Part shown: positions 26,686 through 34,800 of the stretch, piece by piece
Position numbering within the stretch: the stretch's first letter is position 1
Layout of the letters: every line of letters starts with the position of its first letter
From: Hyphomonas polymorpha PS728
GTDB taxonomy: Bacteria > Pseudomonadota > Alphaproteobacteria > Caulobacterales > Hyphomonadaceae
Length of the DNA stretch: 64,000 bases
Direction: 5' to 3'
Assembly: GCF_000685315.1 (NCBI RefSeq)
Contig: NZ_ARYM01000001.1
Span: 124,001 to 188,000, forward strand
The notes under the pieces: generated by a model
Told to the model about the DNA's origin: nothing
What the model saw: only the letters and a program-made list of their open reading frames with translations
Database searches by the model: none
Made by a program: the position numbers and the translations under genes

Positions 26686-27159
26686 TCAGGAAATGCCGTC
26701 ATTCGCGCGGCGGAACTCCACCGGCGCGGTGACAGCAGAGACGAGGGCCCCGAACATGCGTTCGTGAGACTGGATCGTCAGCGTGAAATTGTCAGGAACA
26801 TAGAGCAGGCCTTCAAATTTCGATTCCAGCATCTCCTCGATGGTGGAGCGGATTGACACCTGGTCGCCAAACCGGCGCGCCTCGCAGGACTGGCGCACAA
26901 CCGAGCGGCCCCACATGGAGCACATCTCGACCGCCGTCAGTTCGCACGTATAGCGCCCTTCTTCCGGATGCGGAGACAGGCGCATCGTGCCGCTCATCAC
27001 GCATTGGCCGCTGCGATAGGGGCTGGTCTGGAAGCTCCAGCTGCCCAGCACATCTGACGGGTCCTTGCTTTTGCCCGAATTGGCGAGCGCCGGGCTCGCC
27101 ATCATGCAGGCCATCACCAGCACCGCTGCAATCCGTCCACCGAACATCCGCAAGGTCAT
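26686..27159 (-). CDS. Small exported protein of unknown function in the nad cluster
   Basis: About 157 residues. A signal peptide (MFGGRIAAVLVMACMMASPALA) is followed by a Cys-containing domain (DVLGSWSFQTSPY, GQCVMSGTMRL, YTCELTAVEMCSMW, RQSCEA) that looks like a small beta-barrel; similar proteins occur in alphaproteobacteria without a known role. The start is uncertain: AGGAGG abuts an ATG at 27159, a TTG lies six bases further on, another ATG sits at 27147, and a GTG at 27171 is upstream. It lies 12 bp upstream of nadB and follows nadA, so it is probably in the same operon. Confidence 0.72.
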   Translation of the reverse strand: MTLRMFGGRIAAVLVMACMMASPALANSGKSKDPSDVLGSWSFQTSPYRSGQCVMSGTMRLSPHPEEGRYTCELTAVEMCSMWGRSVVRQSCEARRFGDQVSIRSTIEEMLESKFEGLLYVPDNFTLTIQSHERMFGALVSAVTAPVEFRRANDGIS

Positions 27160-27222
27160 CCTCCTGAACACGCCATGCTGACTTCAACCCTCCGGGCCAC
27201 CTCTGGCAACCCGGTTTACGCA

Positions 27223-28365
27223 CTAGATGACGAGTTCGAGTTCCATCGGCTTGAGGCCGGTCACGAAATCGAGCGGCCGCTCCATCTTCGGCAGCGCCAG
27301 CATCGCGTCCAGCGCCTGTTTCGCGCGCACCCGCACATCTTCCGGAATGGTCACCTCATGCGTGCCCGTCACCAGGCAGTCATAGATGTTTTCCAGGGTG
27401 ATGCGCTTCATGTGCGGGCAGAGATTGCACGGACGGATGAAGTTCACGCCGGGGTTTTCCGCCGCCACATTGTCGCTCATCGAGCATTCGGTGAGCAGGA
27501 CCACCTTGCTGGGCCGCTTCTCCGACACATAATTGGCCAGCGCCGAGGTTGAGCCGGCATAGTCGGCCGCTTCCAGCACTTCGGGCGGGCATTCGGGGTG
27601 GGCCAGGATGACGACGCCCGGATGGGCCTCGCGCAGCTGTTTCACGTCTTCGGCAGAGAACTGCTCGTGCACTTCGCAGGCGCCGGGCCAGGTCAGGATA
27701 CGGATGCCGGTCTGGGCGGCCACATTCTTCGCCAGATACTGGTCCGGTACCAGGATCACCGTGTCCGAATTCCATTCCTTCGCGATGGCTTCCACTACCT
27801 GCGCCGCGTTGGAGCTGGTGCAGGTAATGTGGCACTCAGCCTTCACCTCGGCGGTGCAATTTACATAGGTCACGATCGGATAGTTCGGGAACTTCTCCTT
27901 TATCAGGCGCACATCGGCGCCCGTGATCGAGCTGGCGAGCGAGCAGCCCGCCTCCAGCGAGGGGATCAGCACGGCCTTCTCCGGGGCGAGGATTTTCGAG
28001 GTCTCGGCCATGAAATGCACGCCGGCCTGCACGATCACCTTCGCGTCCACCTTCGCGGCTTCGCGCGCCAGCTGCAGGCTGTCGCCCCGGAAATCGCCCA
28101 CCAGGCTGAAGATGTCCGGCGTCATGTAATTGTGCGCCAGGATCACCGCGTTCTTCTCACGCTTCAGCCGGTTGATACCGGCCACCAGCGGCGCAATCGC
28201 GGGCCATTCCATCGGCGTCACGAAATCCTGCACCAGCGGATAGAGCGGATCGGTTTCCGCCTTCACGGCCTCGTCATAGACAAGGCCGCGCGCCTCTGCG
28301 CCGGATTTGCCGCGCAGCGGGGTGGGGGTAGGGCAGCCGGGACCAGCATCGATCAAACGCGCCAT
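27223..28365 (-). CDS. nadA: Quinolinate synthase
   Basis: [4Fe-4S] enzyme that condenses iminoaspartate with dihydroxyacetone phosphate to quinolinate; 380 residues. Signatures are VILAHNYMTPDI, GDSLQLARE, IPSLEAGCSLA (cluster Cys), YVNCTAEVKAECHITCTSSNA (cluster Cys region), LAHPECPPEV and NFIRPCNLCPHMK (cluster Cys). The GGAGG 8 bp before the ATG is strong. First gene of the minus-strand nad group; a palindromic operator overlaps its promoter. Confidence 0.97.
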   Translation of the reverse strand: MARLIDAGPGCPTPTPLRGKSGAEARGLVYDEAVKAETDPLYPLVQDFVTPMEWPAIAPLVAGINRLKREKNAVILAHNYMTPDIFSLVGDFRGDSLQLAREAAKVDAKVIVQAGVHFMAETSKILAPEKAVLIPSLEAGCSLASSITGADVRLIKEKFPNYPIVTYVNCTAEVKAECHITCTSSNAAQVVEAIAKEWNSDTVILVPDQYLAKNVAAQTGIRILTWPGACEVHEQFSAEDVKQLREAHPGVVILAHPECPPEVLEAADYAGSTSALANYVSEKRPSKVVLLTECSMSDNVAAENPGVNFIRPCNLCPHMKRITLENIYDCLVTGTHEVTIPEDVRVRAKQALDAMLALPKMERPLDFVTGLKPMELELVI

Positions 28366-28394
28366 GGTGAACCTCCTTCAACCAATCGAGCTAA

Positions 28395-28415
28395 TTATGC
28401 TCGATTTGAGTATAA
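28395..28415. promoter_or_regulatory. Palindromic operator upstream of nadA
   Basis: A 21-bp near-perfect inverted repeat: left arm TTATGCTC (28395-28402), 5-bp centre GATTT, right arm GAGTATAA (28408-28415); the arms match at 7 of 8 positions. It lies 30-50 bp before the nadA ATG and touches the proposed -10, as expected for a repressor site. Alphaproteobacterial nad operons are commonly repressed by NadQ or NrtR; which factor reads this site is inference. A second inverted repeat (TCGAGC at 28386-28391, GCTCGA at 28399-28404) overlaps it. Confidence 0.62.
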
Positions 28416-28441
28416 GTTAGGCCTGAAAAGAAGCGTTTCAA
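28414..28441 (-). promoter_or_regulatory. Candidate sigma-70-type promoter of nadA
   Basis: On the minus strand, TTGAAA (28436-28441) is followed after 16 bp by TAACTT (28414-28419). The -35 is a good match, the -10 moderate. Predicted transcription would begin inside the palindrome at 28395-28415. Confidence 0.42.
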
Positions 28442-28740
28442 GGGCTCCCTCAAAAACGCTCTGGCTTTCAGGGCTCGTTTGCGACGGAGGCGTGAACCTT
28501 ATACGCAGTCTGAGCAAAAGGGTATCTAGCGCAGACCCCCCCCCAAAGCAAGGCCGCTGCCTAAATCCTGCCTTTATTGAAACTGGGTCTGGACCCGCTG
28601 GCCGGCGCCCGTTTAAGCTCGGTCCTCAACAGGAAGCCCCGTCATGCAGTCCGTCCGGAAACGCTAAGCCCTGAAACATCCGTTTCACTGCCCCTGCCGC
28701 CGTGCAGGGCGCTTGGCTTTGCTTTTCAGGACTTACTCAC
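28442..28740 (+). other. Non-coding leader region before the P450 gene
   Basis: About 300 bp with no credible gene. It includes a nested inverted repeat (AGCGTTT near 28432 with AAACGCT near 28454, and AGGG/CCCT inside it) and a run of nine C at 28536-28544. I looked for a riboswitch and recognised none. The P450 promoter must be here, but I cannot place it. Confidence 0.35.
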
Positions 28741-29841
28741 ATGAAAACCTTCACCACCTTTGACCAGCCCACGGGCTGGCCCTCCCTTGCCGCTGCCTTC
28801 GAGGCCGATCTCGCCGCCGGTGACCGTATACAGAAGGCCCCCTGGGGCGGCCTCGCCGTTCTGGGCCATGCCCAGCTTTCGGCGCTGGCTCGCAACCCTG
28901 CCGCAGATGGCATGGCGCCGGACGCGGCAGCGATGGCCGATACCCCGGCCATATATAACCTGCTGGTGCGCTCGGTCTTCACCAAATCCGGCCCGGCCCA
29001 CCGGGCAGATCGCGCCGCTCTCATCGCTGCCCTGAACCTTGTGGATGTGTCCGCCATCGCTGAAGCGGCCGTGGCGGGGCTCCCTCGTCAGGCCACCGGC
29101 CTTGATCTGAGGACGGAGGTGATTGCGCCGGTTGTGCGCGCTGTCTGGGCCTCGGTGATCGGCTATAACGAGAAGGCTGCGCTTGCACTGGAGCAGGCCG
29201 TCGCCGACATGGCCCATGTCCTCTCGATGGCGCCGGACCTTTCAAAGGCCGCGCTGGCCGAGGCCGCCGCCCTTGAGGCGCGGGCGCTTTCCCTCGCCGC
29301 GCTCGCCAATGACGCGCCCTTCAGCCGCGCTCTGGAGGCGGCGGTCGGGGCAGGGAAGGCTGCAGACCTTATCGCCGGCATGGTCTTCGATGCCATTGAA
29401 ACTTCCACCACCGGTCTTGCCGCCTGCCTGCGCATCGCTGCAGAAAACCGGGATACCCTCGCCGCCACCCCTCAGTGCACGAACGAGCTGCTTCGCCTTG
29501 CCGGCCCCGCTCCCATGACCATGCGGCTCACCACCGCGCCCCTCCGGCTGGACGAAACCGAAATCGCGGCCGGAACGGCGCTCTCCATGCTCTGGGCTGC
29601 GGGCAATCACGACCCGCTGGCCTTTCACCGGCCTGAGCGGTTTGATCCTGCGCGTCAGGAGGCGCGGCCCCTGATGTTCGGCATGGGCCAGCATGCCTGC
29701 CTCGGCCATGCCCTCGTGCGCGCCACGCTGCAGGCATTGCTGGCTTTCTTTATCGCGCGGCAGCCGCAGATTGAAGGCGATACCGGCGTCTGGAACATTC
29801 TCCAGCCGTCAGACATGCCACCGCTGAAGATCAGCTGGTAA
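28741..29841 (+). CDS. Cytochrome P450-like protein (short)
   Basis: 366 residues, shorter than the usual 400 or so. The haem-ligand loop FGMGQHACLGHALVRA places the axial Cys at about residue 320. The I-helix segment FDAIETSTTG keeps the acid-alcohol pair (E-T), and ELLR supplies the ExxR motif. The N-terminus lacks a membrane anchor, so the protein is soluble and needs separate ferredoxin-type electron donors; none is nearby. The missing length falls mainly before the I-helix. The ATG at 28741 begins the P450-like sequence. Substrate unknown. Confidence 0.82.
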   Translation: MKTFTTFDQPTGWPSLAAAFEADLAAGDRIQKAPWGGLAVLGHAQLSALARNPAADGMAPDAAAMADTPAIYNLLVRSVFTKSGPAHRADRAALIAALNLVDVSAIAEAAVAGLPRQATGLDLRTEVIAPVVRAVWASVIGYNEKAALALEQAVADMAHVLSMAPDLSKAALAEAAALEARALSLAALANDAPFSRALEAAVGAGKAADLIAGMVFDAIETSTTGLAACLRIAAENRDTLAATPQCTNELLRLAGPAPMTMRLTTAPLRLDETEIAAGTALSMLWAAGNHDPLAFHRPERFDPARQEARPLMFGMGQHACLGHALVRATLQALLAFFIARQPQIEGDTGVWNILQPSDMPPLKISW

Positions 29842-29864
29842 CGGTCTGCTCCCGCAGGGGGCTG

Positions 29865-29895
29865 GGCGGTCCTCCCCGGCCAGGGGAGGGCCGCC
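29865..29895. terminator. Strong GC hairpin between convergent genes
   Basis: A 13-bp stem with one wobble pair (29865-29877 with 29883-29895, loop GGCCA) fills the gap between the convergent P450 and M20 genes. There is no T-run, so it is either a factor-assisted bidirectional terminator or an mRNA 3'-end stabiliser. Confidence 0.5.
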
Positions 29896-29896
29896 T

Positions 29897-31342
29897 TCAG
29901 TCCTTGAACAGATCCATCGCCGCCGTGGTCATCGCTTCCACGCCGGTGGCGATCGCCGGATCATAGTCTGGCCCGAACAGCGGCGAGTGGAGCGAAGGGA
30001 GGGGCATGCCATCCATCTGCGAGGCGGCAAACCGGTCGGGCGACACCGCGCCCAGCCAGAAGATCAGACCAGGGATCTTTTCATCCGTGCGGGCAAACTG
30101 GCTGAAGTCTTCCCCGCCCATCACTGGCGGCACCGCGCGCACATTGTCTGCGCCCAGCTTCCTGGCCACCGCTTTCATCGCCCGCTCGGTCAGGTCGGGA
30201 TCGTTATAGGTGGCGGGCGTATAGTCGCTCTCGATCTTGATCTCCGGCGCGGGCGCGCCAAAGGCGGTGGCTTGGCCTTCGGCAATGCGCTTGATCCCGT
30301 CCAGCAGCATCTTGCGTGTTGCATCGTCATAGGAGCGCACGGTGACCAGAAGCTCGGCCTCATCCGCGATGATGTTGTGCTTGGCGCCTGCCTTGAACGA
30401 GCCGACCGTCACCACGGCAGAATCGAGCGGGTTGGTATTGCGCGAGACAAGGCTCTGCAGCGCCACCACGATATGGCTGCCGATCAGCACCGGGTCGCGC
30501 GTCGTATGCGGATAGGCGCCGTGCCCGCCCGCGCCTTTCACGGTAATGTCGACGCTGTCGACATTGGCCAGCGCAAAGCCCGAAGAATAGTTGATCACAC
30601 CCGCCGGCGCGCTGGCCGAAACATGCAGCGCCAGATTATAGTCCGGGAGCGGAAATTTCGTGTAGAGCCCGTCCGCCAGCATCGCCTGCGCGCCCAGGCC
30701 AATCTCCTCGGCCGGCTGGGCAATCATCACCAGGGTGCCCTTCCACTTGTCCTTGTTCTTGATCAGCTCCCGCGCGGTGCCGACCCAGACGGTCATGTGA
30801 ATATCATGCGCGCAGGCATGCATCACCGGGCTCTCCACGCCGGTCCAGGTCTGCGAGATCACCTTGGAGGCAAAGTCAAAGCCTGTCTGATCGGGCACGG
30901 GCAGGCCGTCCATATCCGCGCGGATGAGGATTGTGGGCCCTCTGCCATTCTCGAACACGCCGACCACGCCATAGCCGCCGACGCCCGGCTTCACCTCGCC
31001 AATGTCCTTCATGGCCTTCTCGCGCACCCAGGTGTCGCCAAGGCCTTCGGTCACCGTAAAGCCCAGCGCGCGCAATTCGTTCGCCATCAGCTTGGACGTT
31101 TCCACCTCGCGGAAGGAAAGCTCGGGATTGGCGTGCAGTTTCTTGTAGAGCTCCACGAGGCTCGGATCGGCTGAGCGCAGCTCGCCCACCGGCATGCCGC
31201 TCACGGCGCTTGCGGTGGATACGGCCGCGCCATTGTCCGGGCGCAACTCCCTGGGCGCGCCGCCATCTTCCGGCTTGTCCCCGCCGCACGCGGCCAGGCC
31301 CAGCGCCATCACGGCAACAAGCAAACTCCGGCGGATCATCAT
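29897..31342 (-). CDS. M20-family amidohydrolase lipoprotein
   Basis: 481 residues. A lipoprotein signal (LLVAVMALGLAAC, lipobox LAAC) puts it outside the cytoplasm. The body is a zinc amidohydrolase/carboxypeptidase of the M20D (IAA-amino acid hydrolase, hippurate hydrolase) type: LHANPELSF, ILIRADMDGLPV, HACAHDIHMTVWVG, QPAEEIGLGAQAM and GGEDFSQFA, which supply the Cys/His/Glu metal site. The dimerisation domain lies at about 255-370. An AAGGGG site precedes the ATG. Substrate likely an N-acylated amino acid or peptide. Confidence 0.9.
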   Translation of the reverse strand: MMIRRSLLVAVMALGLAACGGDKPEDGGAPRELRPDNGAAVSTASAVSGMPVGELRSADPSLVELYKKLHANPELSFREVETSKLMANELRALGFTVTEGLGDTWVREKAMKDIGEVKPGVGGYGVVGVFENGRGPTILIRADMDGLPVPDQTGFDFASKVISQTWTGVESPVMHACAHDIHMTVWVGTARELIKNKDKWKGTLVMIAQPAEEIGLGAQAMLADGLYTKFPLPDYNLALHVSASAPAGVINYSSGFALANVDSVDITVKGAGGHGAYPHTTRDPVLIGSHIVVALQSLVSRNTNPLDSAVVTVGSFKAGAKHNIIADEAELLVTVRSYDDATRKMLLDGIKRIAEGQATAFGAPAPEIKIESDYTPATYNDPDLTERAMKAVARKLGADNVRAVPPVMGGEDFSQFARTDEKIPGLIFWLGAVSPDRFAASQMDGMPLPSLHSPLFGPDYDPAIATGVEAMTTAAMDLFKD

Positions 31343-31565
31343 GGTATCACCCCTTGAAACAGATTTCCCTCAACGGCCTCAAGCCTAGTCAGGAATGCCG
31401 CAAGGGGGAAGGGGGCGCCCAGGCAGTGGCCGGAACTGTTCGGATTTGTCCAAATTCTGGTCCCGGGAGTCTCTGGAGCCGCAGGCAGAGTTGTACGCTT
31501 CCCCCAAACGCAGACCGGCCGCGCCCAGAGAGCGCGGCCGGCCGGAAGAGTTCGTGGGAAACGCC

Positions 31566-33155
31566 TTAGCGTTTCAGGAAAGCCGGAATGTCCTTGCCGA
31601 AGCCGACCACGCGGTCAGGCGCCGGCTCCAGGATCAGATCGTCATCCTTGCGCTTGTAATCGCGCTGCGGGCGGTCGCGATCACGCTCGCGTTTTTCGCC
31701 TCGCGGCTGGTCGTCATTCCGCTCACGGCGTTTTTCATTGCGGGCAGGGCGCTCGCGGCGGGGTTTTTCCTGAACAGCAGGGGCCTCGACCGTTTCCACG
31801 GCGTCCACCACCTCAACGGCAATGGGCGCTTCGGCAACGGCCACATCGCCGTCTTCCTGCTCGCGGCGGCGCGGGCTGCGCTCGGCACGGTCGCTGCGGT
31901 CGCTATTGCGGCCCCGGGCGCTGCGGCCACCCCGCTCCCCGCGGTCGCGGTCACGTCCGCCCTTGCGGTCGCGCTTTTCTTCGGGGGGAAGGGTTTCAAG
32001 TTCCTCGAGCAGGCCTTCCGGCATGAATTCCGGAACGTCCTTCTTGATCATCTTCAGCACGAAGCCCCAGGACTTATCGTCCGCAGGCGTCACAACCGTA
32101 TAGCTCTCTCCCTTGCGACCGGCGCGGCCCGTGCGGCCGATACGGTGCACATAGTCTTCATCCTTCGGCGGCGGGCCGAAATTGAAGACGTGGCCAACAT
32201 CGGGAATGTCGAGCCCGCGCGCGGCCACATCGGAGGCCACGAGCAGTTTCAGCTTGCCATCCCGGAAGCGCTGGAGCGTTTCGGAACGCACGCTTTGCGG
32301 CAGGTCGCCATGGATCGGCGCGGCGTCATGACCATGCTTGGTCAGCGAGGCGGCGACGATGTCCACCTCGACCTTGCGGTTACAGAAGACGATGCCGTTC
32401 TTTACATTGGTCGCTTCGATCACGCGGCGCAGCGCCGTGCGGCGAGCCTTGCCGTCATTGGTCGGCAGCTTGACCACGAATTGCGAGATCGTCTCGGCGG
32501 TCTGCGCGGGGCGGGCCACTTCGATCTTCTTGGGATCTTTCTGGAAGGTCTTGGCAAGACGCTGAATGTCGGCCGGGAAGGTGGCGGAGAAAAGAAGCGT
32601 CTGGCGGTTGGCCGGCAGCTTGGTGCAAATCTTCTCGATGTCCGGAATGAAGCCCATGTCGAGCATCCGGTCAGCTTCGTCGATGATCAGCGTTTCCACG
32701 CCCATCAGCAGCAGCTTGCCGCGATCGAACTGGTCCATCAGGCGGCCCGGCGTTGCGATCAGCACGTCCACGCCGCGCTGGAGCAGGGTTTCCTGATCCT
32801 TGAACGACACGCCGCCGATCAGCAGCGCCATCGTGAGCTTCAGGTATTTGCCATACTTCTCGAAGTTTTCGGCCACCTGCGCGGCAAGCTCGCGCGTCGG
32901 GCAGAGGATCAGGCAGCGCGGCATCCGTGCGCGGGCCCGGCCGGTGGACAGGCGCTGGATCATCGGCAGCACGAAGGCGGCCGTCTTGCCGGTGCCCGTC
33001 TGGGCGATGCCGGTCACGTCGCCGCCCATCGCGATATGCGGAATGGCTTCGGCCTGGATCGGGGTAGGGATGGTGTAACCAGCTTCGGTAACGGCCTTGA
33101 GAATGTTCTCAGCCAGGCCAAGGTCAGCGAATGTTACAGTCTGGGTGTCGGTCAA
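31566..33155 (-). CDS. DEAD-box RNA helicase (RhlE-like)
   Basis: ATP-dependent RNA helicase, 529 residues. Motifs in order: Q motif (PTPIQAEAIP), I AQTGTGKT, Ia PTRELAAQ, II DEAD, III SAT, IV-V with ASDVAARGLDIPDV, and VI HRIGRTGRAG. The C-terminal 150 residues are an Arg/Glu/Asp-rich disordered tail, as in RhlE proteins that join RNA-decay complexes. The start is TTG at 33153-33155, with GGAG 7 bp upstream and the conserved VTFADLGL right after; no ATG fits. The leader upstream contains a GCCGCC/GGCGGC hairpin. Confidence 0.93.
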   Translation of the reverse strand: MTDTQTVTFADLGLAENILKAVTEAGYTIPTPIQAEAIPHIAMGGDVTGIAQTGTGKTAAFVLPMIQRLSTGRARARMPRCLILCPTRELAAQVAENFEKYGKYLKLTMALLIGGVSFKDQETLLQRGVDVLIATPGRLMDQFDRGKLLLMGVETLIIDEADRMLDMGFIPDIEKICTKLPANRQTLLFSATFPADIQRLAKTFQKDPKKIEVARPAQTAETISQFVVKLPTNDGKARRTALRRVIEATNVKNGIVFCNRKVEVDIVAASLTKHGHDAAPIHGDLPQSVRSETLQRFRDGKLKLLVASDVAARGLDIPDVGHVFNFGPPPKDEDYVHRIGRTGRAGRKGESYTVVTPADDKSWGFVLKMIKKDVPEFMPEGLLEELETLPPEEKRDRKGGRDRDRGERGGRSARGRNSDRSDRAERSPRRREQEDGDVAVAEAPIAVEVVDAVETVEAPAVQEKPRRERPARNEKRRERNDDQPRGEKRERDRDRPQRDYKRKDDDLILEPAPDRVVGFGKDIPAFLKR

Positions 33156-33294
33156 GTGTAGTCTCCGGGATGTCTGGTTGATTTGCCCGGCCGCCCGTAT
33201 TGGCGGCTCTGTCCTGCGTCTGCCAGACCCCATGCCTGACCAGCCACAGCCGGGCGAATCCCATGCCCGGAGCGTTTGATGTGCGCCCCATATA

Positions 33295-33326
33295 GCAAAA
33301 ACGCCCGCCGGGGAAGGGCGGGCGTT
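33295..33326 (-). terminator. Rho-independent terminator of sodB
   Basis: A 10-bp perfect stem (33300-33309 with 33317-33326) followed on the minus strand by TTTTTGC. It lies just downstream of the sodB stop. T-runs flank it on both strands, so it could work in both directions. Confidence 0.82.
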
Positions 33327-33352
33327 CGCTTTTTGTGCAGTCTCAGAAGGCC

Positions 33353-33961
33353 TTACGCGCCGGCATCGGCCAGATTCTGGTTCACGAAGTCCCAGTTCAC
33401 GAGGCTGTTGAGGAAGGTGTCGATGTAGTCGGGGCGGCGGTTCTGGTAGTCCAGATAGTAGGCATGTTCCCACACATCCATCGTCATCAGGGGCGTGGTG
33501 CCCTCTTCCGTGAGGGGCGTTTCAGCGTTCGGCGTCTTCGAGATCACCAGCTTGCCGCCCTTGTAGGAGAGCCAGGCCCAGCCAGACCCGAACTGGGTGG
33601 CGCCAGCCTGTTTGAACTCTTTGACGAAGTTGTCATAGCCGCCAAGGTCGCGCTCGATCAGCTCGGCCACCTTGCCGTGGGGCTTGCCGCCGCCATTCGG
33701 TTTCATCGAGTGCCAGTAGAAGGTGTGGTTCCACACCTGGGCGGAGTTGTTGAAGATGCCAGCCTTGGATTTGTCGGCGGCAGAAATCTTGATGACTTCC
33801 TCAAGGGATTTGCCGGCAAGGTCGGTGCCTTCGACAAGGCCGTTGAGGTTGGTCACATACGCCTGATGGTGTTTGCCATAGTGGAAGTTCAGGGTTTCTT
33901 CCGAGATATGGGGGGCAAGGGCGTTGCGGGGGTAGGGAAGTTCGGGGAGGGTGAAGGCCAT
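33353..33961 (-). CDS. sodB: Superoxide dismutase (Fe type)
   Basis: Dismutes superoxide in the cytoplasm; 202 residues. Metal ligands are visible in [18 protein letters not shown] and [26 protein letters not shown] and [12 protein letters not shown] favour an iron cofactor. Starts at [10 protein letters not shown] with AGAGGA 8 bp upstream; an open frame extending to 34081 is not part of the family. A terminator follows the stop. Confidence 0.95.
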   Translation of the reverse strand: MAFTLPELPYPRNALAPHISEETLNFHYGKHHQAYVTNLNGLVEGTDLAGKSLEEVIKISAADKSKAGIFNNSAQVWNHTFYWHSMKPNGGGKPHGKVAELIERDLGGYDNFVKEFKQAGATQFGSGWAWLSYKGGKLVISKTPNAETPLTEEGTTPLMTMDVWEHAYYLDYQNRRPDYIDTFLNSLVNWDFVNQNLADAGA

Positions 33962-34028
33962 GGCGGTGTCCTCTTTGCGCGGGTTTTGGTCTCTTTCGCT
34001 CGCGAGCGGTTTCGCACATATGGGGGCC

Positions 34029-34679
34029 ATGTCAAACGAGACCAGACCCCTGACCCAAACCCCTTGGGAAGAAATTGACAAAAGAGTCCGGCGTGTGGAC
34101 GAGGACCGGTGGATTTCCAGCCGGTTTGCCCCTGCCGCCGAGCGCCGGGCGCTGATCGCGCTCTACGCGCTCGCTTACGAGCTTGTCAGGGTGCGCGAGG
34201 CGGTTTCGGAAGAGACGCTGGGGTTGATCCGCTTCCAGTGGTGGCGCGAAGCGATCCAGGAAATCGCCGAGGGAAAGCCCCCGCGCGGGCATGATGTGTG
34301 CCTGGCGCTGGCTGAAGAGATTGCAGCAGGCCGCCTGAAGCCCGGCGCGTTGCAGAAGCTGGTCGATGGCTATCAGACCGCCTTCCTGGAGAATGACCGC
34401 GCGCGCGAGCCCGAAGGCTGGCTTGGCCTGACGGCGGCCAATATCCTGATCCCGGCGCATAACTGGGCAGGCGATCTGCAGACGGTCGCCGCCGCCTATG
34501 CCGCCGCGCGCCGCCATGCGTCCAAGGCATTCGGCCCGATCGTCTCGCCCGCGCCCAAACAGATGCGCCCGGCGATTGCCCATTACCGGCTACGCAAACT
34601 CTATTGCGAAGGGAAGAAGCCCAACCCGTTCACCAAGCGGTTTTCGATCATGAAGGCGATCAATACCGGCGAGGTCTGA
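34029..34679 (+). CDS. Squalene/phytoene synthase-like protein resembling NDUFAF6
   Basis: 216 residues of the trans-prenyl-transferase fold, shorter than real phytoene or squalene synthases (around 280-330). It lacks the DxxxD aspartate pair: the equivalent stretch reads [20 protein letters not shown], followed by WWREAIQEI. This resembles the mitochondrial complex I assembly factor NDUFAF6, a non-enzymatic member of the fold. I infer a respiratory-assembly or carotenoid-unrelated role; the comparison is from memory. Divergent from sodB with a 67-bp shared promoter region. Confidence 0.75.
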   Translation: MSNETRPLTQTPWEEIDKRVRRVDEDRWISSRFAPAAERRALIALYALAYELVRVREAVSEETLGLIRFQWWREAIQEIAEGKPPRGHDVCLALAEEIAAGRLKPGALQKLVDGYQTAFLENDRAREPEGWLGLTAANILIPAHNWAGDLQTVAAAYAAARRHASKAFGPIVSPAPKQMRPAIAHYRLRKLYCEGKKPNPFTKRFSIMKAINTGEV

Positions 34680-34732
34680 AGAGTGCCCGGAATGCGTGGA
34701 TAAGCGCTCCGAAAAAGCGGGGATAAGTCCGC

Positions 34733-34795
34733 AAAAAACTCCAGGAAAAACTCCAACGGCAAGCCTGAAAACTCCAACCGCGTTGGAGTTTTTTT
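34733..34795. repeat. Three AAAACTCCA repeats and one inverted copy forming a terminator
   Basis: Direct copies at 34733-34743, 34746-34757 and 34768-34778, then the complement GTTGGAGTTTT at 34782-34792 followed by more T. The third copy and the complement make an 11-bp hairpin with a T-tail, a terminator for the upstream plus-strand gene. The two earlier copies could pair with the same arm instead. Confidence 0.65.
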
Positions 34796-34800
34796 GTGCC

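Noticed and set aside
28442-28740. Riboswitch before the P450 gene
   Set aside because: I could not match the conserved cores of cobalamin, SAM, SAH, TPP or FMN riboswitches; only generic hairpins are present.
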